In this document: one piece after another, positions 46,444-55,746 of the stretch
How positions within the stretch are numbered: position 1 is the stretch's first letter
How the letters are laid out: each line of letters starts with the position of its first letter
Assembly: GCA_027493955.1 (NCBI GenBank)
Contig: JAOSJT010000001.1
Coordinates: 4,202,552-4,266,551 of the forward strand
Length of the DNA: 64,000 bases
Source of the DNA: Bacteroidia bacterium
GTDB taxonomy: Bacteria > Bacteroidota > Ignavibacteria > SZUA-365
Direction: 5' to 3'
The notes under the pieces: generated by a model
What the model was told of the DNA's origin: nothing
Database searches by the model: none
Seen by the model: only the letters and a program-made list of their open reading frames with translations
Translations under genes and position numbers: made by a program

Positions 46444-49400
46444 CTACCGCACCACCACCGCCCGCACCGCCTGCCCTCCCGCGCCGATCATGCGAATGAA
46501 ATACATCCCGGGCTGCAAACGCAATGCCGACGGCACGATGAGCAATACACCATCCGCTTCCTGCATCATACCATCCCGCAGCAGCACCACCTCGCGGCCG
46601 AGGGCATCGTACAGCACGATGCGCACATACTCGCCCACCGGGACATTCACCGAGATGCGCGCTTCGCCGTTGAGCGGCACGGGTTGCGGCCAGACGGGGC
46701 CGAGGCCGTAGGTGGTAGGGGACGTGCCCGTTTCCACTCCCACGAGTCCCTTGATGCGATACGTCACCGCCACATCCCTCGGGAGATTCGGGGCTTGCCC
46801 TCCAATTGTGAGAGCGGTGGCGTGCAGGCCGAAGGGCAGCGCGGTGCTGTTGGGCTGCACGGCGATGCGGGCGGCGTGATCGCCCGAGACGGGATCTGCG
46901 TTGAGCCACCACTGGCCGCCTTGCGCCGTCCACGGCATGGAGAGGCCGCCGCCGGTCCAGAGTTGTATGTATTGCGCGGCGGGGAGGGGATCGTTTTGTT
47001 CGGCTTCGAAATGCAAATGCAGCGGAGTAAAGACAATTCCCGTCGGCGCATCCGGCAGAACGTGCACGGTGTGGTCGCAGTCGGTGATGCTGCCCTGCTC
47101 GTCGCTGCGCCAGGTGAAGTTGACCTGAAACGCGCCGTAACCCGCGAGGGCGCTGGTGGTTTTGAGCGTCCACCAGCGCGTGTTGCCGTCGCCGGGACGC
47201 AACTCGCCGAAGCTGAGCGTGGCGCTGTCGCTCACGAGTTCGAATTCCGGCGGCAGCATGATGGTAGCGGAGCAATTGTGCAGCGCCACGGTGCCTGTGT
47301 TGGTGGCGGTGTAGGAGATTTCGAAGGGTTCGGGGATGAGGATTTCGTAGGCTGCGTCGGCGTGGAGCGAGTCATGCCCCGAGACAACGCAGTGTGTTGT
47401 CTGTACTTGGGGCCATGATTCGATAATGATCTCGGCGCTGCAATCCTTCCAGTCGCCCTGTTCGGTGGAGCGGTAGCGGACGGTGATATGCTGCGCTTCG
47501 GTGAGTGTGTCGGCGAGGGGATGCAGGAGCCATCGCAGTTGCGCGGCGCTGTTGCTGTCGATGGAGGCGAGAGTTTTCATTGCTGTCTCGCCGTTCGCGG
47601 GTTCGAAGCGCGGGGCGTTAGTGAGATCGATCTCTGCCTCGAGGCTCGTCTCCGGTGTGTCGAGTATGTTGCGCAGGTCCAACGTTACCGGTACGGGATC
47701 GGGGTCGTAGCCCAGCGGATCGCGCAAAAAGCGCACGGTGTCCAACGTAATGATGTCGCAGAGCAGCCCGTCGATGCCGGGGATGTACATGTCGTGCGTG
47801 CAGATTGCGAGGAGCGAGTCGCCCGTGCCGTCGCGTTTCGTTCCCCAGGTGAAGGCCTCCAGCGTGACATTGCGCGAGGCGCGCAGGGCGAGCATACGCA
47901 GCTTCCATTGCTCCGCGAGACTGTCGCCGGGAGACAGCGACGAGAGAGTACGGGACAGCGGATCCAATGCGAGCAGCCCGGCGTCGCCGAGGATAGACAG
48001 ATCGACTCTACGAGCGTCCAGCGCGACTGTGCCGGTGTTGCGCAAACTATAATCGATGGCGACGGGAGTCCGCTGTATGACCAGTGACTCCGGTACTGAC
48101 GGAGGGCCATACAGCGCGCATTCGGCGCCGCCGAGCAGCATGGTGATGCGCACCGGCAGCATACAGAACGTGCTCCAGCGACCGCCGCCGCCCGTAATGC
48201 GGAAGTACAGCGTGTCGGTGGCCGTGCCGACGGGATTGCTCGCCAGACCAAGCTGCCAGCGCAACGTATCGACATCGTTCTGTATCATGCGCAGGGGACC
48301 GCGGCCGTAGTCCGCCGCGGGCAGCGAGAGGTGGCGACAGGCGCTCAGGTCCAGCCACACGTTGATATCGAGCAACGCGCTGTCGATCACGCTCCGGAGT
48401 TCGAGCAGGACCTCGGCGGGATTTGGTGTGATTGCGCCGCTTTCCGGATTGATGGTGATGTTTTGCGTACCAAACGCCATGCACTGCACGGGCATTGCGG
48501 GTACGTGCACCGTGGCGTCGCAGAGAGAGAGTGGATTGCCGACGGGGTCCTCGCCTATGCAGAAGATGCGCACATCGCGTGCCACCGGACGACGCAGCGC
48601 GCGCGCCTGCCAGTTGACGGTATGACTGCCGCCCGGAGGCACGGTTGCGCCGGGAGCATATTTCCCGCCGGCGGGGACGGGAAAGAGATACATGCCATCG
48701 CCGAAGTTCATGGAGAAGCGCGCGAAGGTGATAGGGCCGCTGCCGGTGTTGTTGACGGTGAGCGATACGGGAAAGGGAGTCGGATCGTAATTGTCGCCGA
48801 GCACCAAGAGCGAGTCCGGCGCGGTGACGGCGCAGGGCACCTCAGGTACGAAGCGATCCCGCCGCGCGAAGTTGATATACGCATCGCAGGTGATAACCGA
48901 GGGCGTGCCGCGCATACGATCCGCATCGAAGTAGTAGGTGACCACGTCGATCCAGGCGCCCGAGGTATCGAAGGCCGCGTCGTCCACACGCACGCGCCAG
49001 CGCACGGTGTGCCTGTCTCCCGGCCGCAGACGCAAATCGCCCAACGCTATGCGCGCGCGTTGCGTGTCGGGATCGAGCACCAGACCCTTTGGCAGAGATA
49101 TCTGGCATTCGATACCTCCCGCGTCTATGGCCGGATCGATGTTGAGCAACTCCGTGCTCACATCCAGATAACGCGGATGAATAAGCGCCGGATCGTTGTA
49201 TTTAAATACCGTGTCGGCTACGTTCAATCCACAGGATAGCAACTCGCAGCCGGGTACTCGTGTGCGGAAGAGGAAGCCCTCCGCATCATTTCCATACAGA
49301 GGTTGTATAGCGCTGAACATTGTCACGCTATCCTTGTGTATGGATTTCAATTCACTGAACACGGTAAGATTGTTGCCCGCATCGATATGGGAGTAATTAT

Positions 49401-51435
49401 GGTAGGCGCCCCATTTTACATGTCCTCGTTTAATATACTTCTCGTCGGGATGCCAGTAGCCGGAATGACGGATTTCCGTGCCGTCATAGTCCAGAACAAG
49501 CAGATACTCAGATTCATACTGATTTACCGTGTCGAGCGGATTGACGAATGGGTAATTCGTGGTGCGTGTGCGACCAAAAACAAGAATTTCATTACACGGT
49601 GTGATCCGCACTTGCGGAGCAAAGCTTAACGGTATAGGATTGTATGTAACGAATGCTGGCTCGCCACCGGTTGGCGGATAGCGCATGATAATGTTAGCTG
49701 TATTCTCCGTTTCGAGTGGTCTTACAAGGGTAGCAGAGTTACTCATCCCGACCAGGACAACTGAACCATCAGCCCCTACCGCTATAACCGGAAGATCAAC
49801 GTATGATATCGGAGTGGCGTAGATAAAACTCGTGAGGTCACCGCTTATCTTACACAGGAATGTGGCGTTGTGCGCCTCACCAACAAGCCAGTTCCGGATC
49901 CTGGGGAGGGGTTTCAATGGGTATTCACCATGATCCTCTATGCACAGAATAATATTACTTGCTCTATCGGTTGCTAAAATAACCCGCAAATGGGACAAAG
50001 CTAGGAATTCCCCTTCGCCGTCGAAGATGTAGGTACCGGCAACAACCGAGTCATGCATGTTATTAATTTTTACGAGGATGGCGCTCCGTGGCCACCACCT
50101 GCGGCCGTGCGGATCGTAGATTGGAATGGTGTCGATAGTGTCCTGAATCGTTCCCGGAGTGACGCACCATTGCACGCCATCGGTCTCCGCGAGCAGTATG
50201 GTGTTGCCTTGCGCATCTACTGTCAACTCTGCAGCCATAAGTGCTCCGGGGCCGCCGAGCCATGTGGAGGAAATGAGAAGGCCCGCACTATCTAGCTTGA
50301 GCAAGACAGGTACTGAAAAATGTTGCCATTGTGAGGTACGAGACCAATGCCACGATGGTTGTGCAGGTCGTACCGGCTGCAGTGCATTCGCCGTGATGGG
50401 AAAATCCAGGGATTGCGCGTTGCACATCATATGCGCATTGTTGTCGTTGTCACAGCTCATCATCGATTTGCTCAACCTCGTCCCACCAGAAAGAAGGCCG
50501 CGAAGTTCGTTCAGGCTCCCTCCAATGTACGTCGCAAAATGTATCGTCTGAGCGTCCGCCTTCAGGCAGGCGTGAAACATATCGTAGTCTCCACTCAAAT
50601 TTGCCTGATGCGCTGCGAGTACGGGGAGATCCGAGGAGGCGGTCTGCATATACAGATGTATATACCCACGTTGATCAATGTCGAATCCGACTATCTCATC
50701 CACCCCATTTCCCCCAAAAAACGTATTGAACTCGGTGGCAATTTCTCTGCGTCGGTCATAAAAATTTCGGTATGGACGGTACCGTATGCCACTTCCCATG
50801 GTCGCGTTACTGCGTTCAACATAGATATCCCCATCTTCTCTTATCCCCGTTATCATATCATCCAGTATGACATCCGCTCCCTCGAAGCGTATGTCGGCCG
50901 GATTCGCGCCAGGGTGCAGCACAATACATTGTTGAAACCGATCACCATTCTCGCTGTATTCGATATCAACGCCGGGCCATACGTTTGCATATCGAATTCC
51001 CGTAAAACTGGGAATATTCGTCCGCCACATCGAGCTGTCATTGCCTCTGTATATCTGCGTGGCTTCGTACCGCTCGCCCAGTCCTTCGATGTACATATCC
51101 TTCGATGGATTGACAAAGCGGAGATCGAGTCGCGCCAGCAATCCGTCACCAGGGATAGGCGCGGTATTCGCGGTCACTTCCAATGTCGGCAGAACAGTCG
51201 ACCGACGTAACGGCCTCCATAGGACTATTCCTTCGTTGGTAAACGCCGCCTTCTCCATGCCTCGGATAACACCATACCTCACCTCCGCATCCCATTGTCC
51301 TGCGTTTTGAATGAAGTGCAGGGGTATACGAAAACGCTCCGCCGTGACGGGAGGATCTTTGGCAAACATTGTTACGGTGATCGACTGAAACACTATCAGC
51401 ATCGAGATGGCAAAGATTCCGGGATTGTATCGCAT
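46444..51435 (-). CDS. Very large T9SS-exported protein with N-terminal DUF7948/SBBP-type domain
   Basis: A 1663-residue secreted protein. Signal peptide at residues 1-26 (NPGIFAISMLIVFQSITVTMFA), then RIPLHFIQNAGQWDAEVRYG, the start typical of SBBP-repeat/DUF7948 proteins, and propeller-like units (GGNGVDEIVGFDIDQRGYIH). The middle and rear consist of repeated Ig-like or DUF-type beta domains with recurring phrases such as SLTVNNTGSGPITFA, DYSLRNTGTVALDAR and SYTATNTGTVALHNC. The end is a T9SS sorting domain (GPVWPQPVPLNGEARISV ... GMYFIRMIGAGG). The ATG at 51435 follows AGGAG by six bases; the open frame continues 690 bp further upstream only as antisense to the next gene. Likely adhesin or surface structural protein. 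Confidence 0.85.
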   Translation of the reverse strand: MRYNPGIFAISMLIVFQSITVTMFAKDPPVTAERFRIPLHFIQNAGQWDAEVRYGVIRGMEKAAFTNEGIVLWRPLRRSTVLPTLEVTANTAPIPGDGLLARLDLRFVNPSKDMYIEGLGERYEATQIYRGNDSSMWRTNIPSFTGIRYANVWPGVDIEYSENGDRFQQCIVLHPGANPADIRFEGADVILDDMITGIREDGDIYVERSNATMGSGIRYRPYRNFYDRRREIATEFNTFFGGNGVDEIVGFDIDQRGYIHLYMQTASSDLPVLAAHQANLSGDYDMFHACLKADAQTIHFATYIGGSLNELRGLLSGGTRLSKSMMSCDNDNNAHMMCNAQSLDFPITANALQPVRPAQPSWHWSRTSQWQHFSVPVLLKLDSAGLLISSTWLGGPGALMAAELTVDAQGNTILLAETDGVQWCVTPGTIQDTIDTIPIYDPHGRRWWPRSAILVKINNMHDSVVAGTYIFDGEGEFLALSHLRVILATDRASNIILCIEDHGEYPLKPLPRIRNWLVGEAHNATFLCKISGDLTSFIYATPISYVDLPVIAVGADGSVVLVGMSNSATLVRPLETENTANIIMRYPPTGGEPAFVTYNPIPLSFAPQVRITPCNEILVFGRTRTTNYPFVNPLDTVNQYESEYLLVLDYDGTEIRHSGYWHPDEKYIKRGHVKWGAYHNYSHIDAGNNLTVFSELKSIHKDSVTMFSAIQPLYGNDAEGFLFRTRVPGCELLSCGLNVADTVFKYNDPALIHPRYLDVSTELLNIDPAIDAGGIECQISLPKGLVLDPDTQRARIALGDLRLRPGDRHTVRWRVRVDDAAFDTSGAWIDVVTYYFDADRMRGTPSVITCDAYINFARRDRFVPEVPCAVTAPDSLLVLGDNYDPTPFPVSLTVNNTGSGPITFARFSMNFGDGMYLFPVPAGGKYAPGATVPPGGSHTVNWQARALRRPVARDVRIFCIGEDPVGNPLSLCDATVHVPAMPVQCMAFGTQNITINPESGAITPNPAEVLLELRSVIDSALLDINVWLDLSACRHLSLPAADYGRGPLRMIQNDVDTLRWQLGLASNPVGTATDTLYFRITGGGGRWSTFCMLPVRITMLLGGAECALYGPPSVPESLVIQRTPVAIDYSLRNTGTVALDARRVDLSILGDAGLLALDPLSRTLSSLSPGDSLAEQWKLRMLALRASRNVTLEAFTWGTKRDGTGDSLLAICTHDMYIPGIDGLLCDIITLDTVRFLRDPLGYDPDPVPVTLDLRNILDTPETSLEAEIDLTNAPRFEPANGETAMKTLASIDSNSAAQLRWLLHPLADTLTEAQHITVRYRSTEQGDWKDCSAEIIIESWPQVQTTHCVVSGHDSLHADAAYEILIPEPFEISYTATNTGTVALHNCSATIMLPPEFELVSDSATLSFGELRPGDGNTRWWTLKTTSALAGYGAFQVNFTWRSDEQGSITDCDHTVHVLPDAPTGIVFTPLHLHFEAEQNDPLPAAQYIQLWTGGGLSMPWTAQGGQWWLNADPVSGDHAARIAVQPNSTALPFGLHATALTIGGQAPNLPRDVAVTYRIKGLVGVETGTSPTTYGLGPVWPQPVPLNGEARISVNVPVGEYVRIVLYDALGREVVLLRDGMMQEADGVLLIVPSALRLQPGMYFIRMIGAGGQAVRAVVVR

Positions 51436-51557
51436 GGTGGACTCCTGAAGCGTGCAATGTATACTACGGAAAGAAATGCCCGGAGGGGCGGATTGCCCCT
51501 CCGGGTGGATTGCGCGGATTCCGTTGCAAAGTGAAGTGGAAATCCGCTTCGGAAATA

Positions 51558-54536
51558 TCAACGGAGAATGACGAAGGAGCGGGTAACCTGGCTGGCACCG
51601 CTGCTCATGCGGACGATGTAGCTTCCCGCCTGCAAGCCGAGTTTGATCGGATCGAAGCGCAGCAACAGTCCACTTTCGCGCATGGTACCCGAGAACAGCG
51701 TTTGTAGGCGTCGACCGAGCATATCGTATATCTCGAGAGATACGCCTGCATCGACTGGTCCCGTGCAGGAAATGTTCACACCATCGGCATTGGCGTATTG
51801 CGGTTGCGGCCAGATGGAAGAGATGGCTATGCTTGGTTGAGGCGTCTGTGCCACTTCCGCATCGGAACGTTTCACCCATCGTATGGTCGTGCCGAGGTTG
51901 GTCAGCATGGTACCCATGAGGCCGTTGTTGCCGTTCTGACTGTCGTACCAGTACACCGCCATTTCGCCCGCGTAGGCCGCTTTGACCATAGGTGTGCGTT
52001 GATGGTAATTGCCGGGTCCGGGTCCAATCATTGCCGGCTGCGGCCACTGCGGTCCACCGGAAGGAAGAGAGGAATCGAAGAGTATGTGCTGTCCGTAGAT
52101 CTCGGTCGGACGCGCGGGACTGCACGGACTCATCTCACCGCCACCTTCCCACACAGCCACGCCGCGAGGACCGTCGAGACCGGGTGCGAAATTGATCATG
52201 CGAGCGATGTCCGGGGACGAAGGCGCGGTGAGGCCTATATCGAGAAGCAGGTTCTGGCCATATTCCGGAACGCCAGGGGCGGGCCAAGCGTTCGGGAAGG
52301 TCACACGGTTCGACTCGACTCGATGGTATGTGCCACCTGGGATGGTGAATGCGGTATTCCAGACCATCAGCGCCCCTTCCTCGCTCGAACCCGCATTGCG
52401 GAGACTGTCCACATCGATCGCCGGGTGGCTCGAGAATTCTGAAGGGCTGTTATTCGTCAGCATCAGAGCAGTATTGAGAGCTCCAAACTGATAGGTGTTC
52501 ACAAACACATCAGAGGTTTGTCCGCCCGGAGGGACAATTGCGTACGCGAGTATGGCCGAGCCGCTCATTATACCACCGGTGGTGCCGGCGGCAAGGTCGT
52601 AACCTTGGAAAGAGCTGTATGGAATGGGAGTAGTCGGAGTAGCTTGCGGCATTGCTAAGTCGAGATTAGCAAGGTCAATGTTCCCCGAAGTGGGTTCATT
52701 GCTCACACCATACAGGTAATCCGCTCCGTCCCAGGCGATGATGAGGGATTCATGATGGCCAGGACTACCCGGTATCATGTCAAACAGGCCAACTCCTGGG
52801 ACCGTAGTCCAGAATCCGAGCTTCATCTGTCTGAATCCTGAAAGATTATCATTGCTCAGACAGCCAATAAGAGCATTGATGGCTGGCGAGTTCACAGGGA
52901 GAATGCGTGGTTCGCGATAATCGAACCCAGTGCCAGCTCCGCCCCACAAAATCGGCACTAGGGTCGCTACTCCTGACGCTGAAACATTTGCTGTCCAGCA
53001 ATTGAATCTTGAAGGTGCGCTTCCAGTGACCTCCTGCTCCCAGACCACTCTTGCGCCACCCTGTCCGTCGATGCACACATCCGGCAGTCGGGCATTGAGG
53101 CTTGCGGCGTTGCCGCCGATGTATGGATTCACAACGACGCCGTTGGTGGACCAGCGGGGAACGCCGTAGCGGTCCAGCTTTTGTATGAACACCATGCGGT
53201 ATTCCGTACCCGGCTGCCCATAGGGGTAGCGGATCTCGTCCCACACGATGTAGGTGGAGCCGTCGAATTTGTCGCTCACGAAGCGGAAATTCTCCGCATC
53301 CTCGCCGAAGGTCCAGTAGGCGAATTCGTCGCGCCAGGCCATGCCGGTTGCACCGGTGCATTCGCCGGGGGTCTGGCAGTAGATATTCTCGTCGTCCTGA
53401 TTGTCGTTGGGTATGGGCTTGCGGCGCCCGTCCTGCCAGGTGAATACCCGGCGGCTTGCCTGTGGCAGCACCTGATCACCGCGCGCCTCCGTCACCGGCC
53501 AGCCGTTGAGTTGCTGCTGATACGTCCACGACGGGAGGTTGACTTCCTGATACCAGATGTCCATTTCCGTGCCCGTATGATGCTTCCACGCGAACACGGT
53601 GTTTTCGTTTATCACGCTGCTCGCAAGAAGATTGTCCATGGCGAGCTGCGTCTGGTCGTAGGGCAGTTGGCAAATCGGATCGCCGTTCGTGCCCAGGGGA
53701 TTCACCATCACCCCGGGTCCTCTCGCATCCAGCAAGCCCGCGTAAATGTCGACGCCGGTGGCTTGCTGGTCTCGACTGTCCTCCCAACCCACGGTCACCA
53801 GCGGTATGAAGGTTTGCGGATCGGGGAAATGCTCCCACAAGGTGATTTGCGGGAATTGTTGAGCGTCCTGCGCATCGCAGACTATGGCACCCTGCGTCGG
53901 AAATAGCAGATTGGCACCCGAATCCAGTGCCTGCGCCATGATGTCGGGGGTGAAGGAGCCCGGGTTTGTTCCATCGTCCTGCCAGACGATGATGGCCCGG
54001 CGGTCCTGAACGGCGGGATTCCTGCCTGTGTTCACAATCTGCGGGAATTCCTGATTGCCTGGCGCGTTGAGCGTGACGGGCCTATCGCCGTTGAGATACA
54101 GCTGATTGGTGTTCGCGCCGATATGATTGACCATCACGCGCCACATCGCTCCGCCGAGAGCATAGTCGCGCGCGTCCTGATACGTCACCACCACGCCCTG
54201 CCCGTCGGGCGTCGGTATATTGTCAACGTCGAGTTCCGGATTGATCTGGTCGGGATCGCTCATGGTCGAGACCGGGATGCCGTTCTGCGCCCAACCCGGA
54301 GCCGGATTGGCCGTCGCGCTCTGCATGTATTGCAGATACACGTCGCGGTTGCGCGGCTGCACGCCCGGATCGTTGCGATAGTCTATCCAGGTGATGAATG
54401 CGCCGTCGTCGGTGCCCACGATGCGTGGACGCTCGTTGTGCGTTCCCGTTTGGCACACCGGCACACCGTTCACCGGCCATCCCGGGTCGCGCCTGCCCGT
54501 GCTCAGCTCGAAGCGCTGACAGTAGATATCCGCCAC
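51558..54536 (-). CDS. Large T9SS surface protein, part after an in-frame TAG
   Basis: A 992-codon frame continuous with 54567-54926 after one TAG. It is made of repeated propeller-like units with W-x-D-x-R-(N/D) signatures: AFITWIDYRNDP, VVVTYQDARDY, AIIVWQDDGTNP, VTVGWEDSRDQ and RVFTWQDGRRK. The end is a T9SS sorting domain (SSIWPQPQYANADGVNIS, LEIYDMLGRRLQTLF, LQAGSYIVRMSSGA). The apparent GTG start at 54536 is probably an artefact of the interruption. The full gene would run from the ATG at 55080 through a variable repeat, signal peptide and TAG. Confidence 0.75.
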   Translation of the reverse strand: MADIYCQRFELSTGRRDPGWPVNGVPVCQTGTHNERPRIVGTDDGAFITWIDYRNDPGVQPRNRDVYLQYMQSATANPAPGWAQNGIPVSTMSDPDQINPELDVDNIPTPDGQGVVVTYQDARDYALGGAMWRVMVNHIGANTNQLYLNGDRPVTLNAPGNQEFPQIVNTGRNPAVQDRRAIIVWQDDGTNPGSFTPDIMAQALDSGANLLFPTQGAIVCDAQDAQQFPQITLWEHFPDPQTFIPLVTVGWEDSRDQQATGVDIYAGLLDARGPGVMVNPLGTNGDPICQLPYDQTQLAMDNLLASSVINENTVFAWKHHTGTEMDIWYQEVNLPSWTYQQQLNGWPVTEARGDQVLPQASRRVFTWQDGRRKPIPNDNQDDENIYCQTPGECTGATGMAWRDEFAYWTFGEDAENFRFVSDKFDGSTYIVWDEIRYPYGQPGTEYRMVFIQKLDRYGVPRWSTNGVVVNPYIGGNAASLNARLPDVCIDGQGGARVVWEQEVTGSAPSRFNCWTANVSASGVATLVPILWGGAGTGFDYREPRILPVNSPAINALIGCLSNDNLSGFRQMKLGFWTTVPGVGLFDMIPGSPGHHESLIIAWDGADYLYGVSNEPTSGNIDLANLDLAMPQATPTTPIPYSSFQGYDLAAGTTGGIMSGSAILAYAIVPPGGQTSDVFVNTYQFGALNTALMLTNNSPSEFSSHPAIDVDSLRNAGSSEEGALMVWNTAFTIPGGTYHRVESNRVTFPNAWPAPGVPEYGQNLLLDIGLTAPSSPDIARMINFAPGLDGPRGVAVWEGGGEMSPCSPARPTEIYGQHILFDSSLPSGGPQWPQPAMIGPGPGNYHQRTPMVKAAYAGEMAVYWYDSQNGNNGLMGTMLTNLGTTIRWVKRSDAEVAQTPQPSIAISSIWPQPQYANADGVNISCTGPVDAGVSLEIYDMLGRRLQTLFSGTMRESGLLLRFDPIKLGLQAGSYIVRMSSGASQVTRSFVILR

Positions 54537-54566
54537 CAGCTCGTCGGGATCATTCCTGTAGTCTTC

Positions 54567-54926
54567 CTAGGTAATGATCACTCCGCCCATGTTGTCGTAT
54601 GCCGCGCGCGGATTGCGCTGGGCATTGTCCGCAGTGCATACCTCGATGCCGTCGAAGCGGTTTTTTACAACGTCGAGAGTGCCAAGGCCAAAATAGTCGG
54701 TACGCGGCCCTATCCACTGTGGTATGCCCAGATTGGCATCCACAAGCTGGATGTAAATGTCGGCGCCCGTGGCCGCGGTTTGCTCGCTTTCCCAAACCAC
54801 GGCAAACTCGGTCACTCGGCTGGGCCTGGCGATGGAGGGCTTTAATTGATCGAGCACCGCCATGGAGAGGGAGCGATCTTTGTCCTGCGTTTGCGCAACA
54901 GTGGTTTGCGGGGGCTGGGCCGCCAT
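54567..54926 (-). CDS. N-terminal part of the phase-variable T9SS surface protein, ending at an in-frame TAG
   Basis: In this frame a signal peptide is encoded from about 54975 (RRIRLVGSILCAVFLLMAAQ), but no ATG, GTG or TTG precedes its hydrophobic core; the first ATG (54926) lies within it. The mature part has PSRVTEFAVVWESEQTAATG, GADIYIQLVDANLG and ends at VIIT before TAG. The parallel repeat in the rear part reads AFITW, so the TAG stands where tryptophan is expected. The start that would drive it is the ATG at 55080 (GAGG five bases upstream), which is out of frame at the present repeat number. Confidence 0.65.
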   Translation of the reverse strand: MAAQPPQTTVAQTQDKDRSLSMAVLDQLKPSIARPSRVTEFAVVWESEQTAATGADIYIQLVDANLGIPQWIGPRTDYFGLGTLDVVKNRFDGIEVCTADNAQRNPRAAYDNMGGVIIT

Positions 54927-54991
54927 CAGGAGGAAGACGGCACAGAGAATCGAGCCGACGAGCCGTATCCGACGGCATGCGGGACAATCAA

Positions 54992-55045
54992 ACGAATCGA
55001 CGAATCGACGAATCGACGAATCGACGAATCGACGAATCGACGAAT
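54992..55045 (-). repeat. 8-bp variable-number repeat (ACGAATCG)x6 at the 5' end of a surface protein gene
   Basis: Six perfect copies of ACGAATCG plus six further matching bases. It lies between the ATG at 55080 and the signal-peptide sequence of the minus-strand gene. Because 8 is not a multiple of 3, each gain or loss of a unit shifts the frame. From the ATG the present frame reads 30 codons and hits TGA right after the repeat; one more unit (7) or two fewer (4) opens the frame into the signal peptide. Confidence 0.9.
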
Positions 55046-55080
55046 GTCACCGTTGATTGTCCGGGGATTAGGTGTTTCAT

Positions 55081-55746
55081 TCCTGCCTCGTAATAAAAGT
55101 ACGACAACTGTGAGTGTATGTCAAAACCGCTTGCGCGGTCCGAATCACCGCAGTGTGTTTTCAGGCAACAGAAACGGGGGTTTCGTCATCGTGAGACTTC
55201 GGAAAATCCAGGCACAAAATTCTGTTGTCGCTCCTCTGTCCGTCACGCGACTCTGAAGACAAAGCGCATTATCTCCGTGCCGCCCACGACACTTTTGCCT
55301 CCAACGCCGGACAGGCACGGCCCGTCGTGGGGAGCATGTCGCCTTTTCGCCATCGAAGTCCGCTTCGCGACCGTTTACTCCACGCGGCGAACGTTGATGA
55401 CTTTCTATCCTATAAATAGAACCAATCGGTCCCCTTGCTGAAAATATCTTAAAAAAAAACAGGTCACTTTTTCGCCCCCATCGAAAATGGGCCGGGATGG
55501 GCGGTTTGTTGATTTTTTAAGCAAGTTGGGATGAAAAAAAAGCGCGCCTGCCCCCCGAAGCCATTGCACAGAATTAGCACATATCGATGATCAGTGTGGC
55601 TTAGGAGGGGGAGGGCGGGCGTCTCGAACGATAAAGCTCGGGGTTGTCGAGAAGCACTCGCTACGCGCTACGCTCCTCTGGCAGCGGATATAGTTTGCTA
55701 TGCGGACGTTCGGAGCGTGCGAACGTGCTCTCCGCTCTCCGCTGCC
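55081..55746. other. Intergenic region upstream of the phase-variable gene
   Basis: A 666-bp stretch between two minus-strand genes. It should hold the promoter of the 55080 gene near its left end. The middle has A/T-rich tracts and a 9-A run at about 55452; the right part holds the 29-bp direct repeat and GC-rich words. Small open frames on both strands look like chance. No RNA gene was recognised. Confidence 0.4.
55543..55571 (+). repeat. 29-bp direct repeat, right copy
   Basis: Exact match to 46018-46046, same orientation, 9.5 kb apart. The bases beyond the repeat differ, so the shared unit is short. Confidence 0.75.

Noticed and set aside
51436-52125. 230-residue N-terminal extension of the giant T9SS protein
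   Set aside because: It is antisense-register sequence over the end of the neighbouring T9SS gene, rich in Arg/His/Ser; a clear ribosome binding site and signal peptide begin at 51435.
36141-54569. Alternative genetic code with TAG (or TAA) read as an amino acid
   Set aside because: nuoA, coxC and the 1663-residue protein end with TAG at the expected place and with normal gene overlaps, so TAG is a true stop here; the internal stops are confined to secreted-protein genes.
55081-55540. Small protein genes upstream of the phase-variable gene
   Set aside because: Short open frames lack ribosome binding sites and show no recognisable motif or codon bias.
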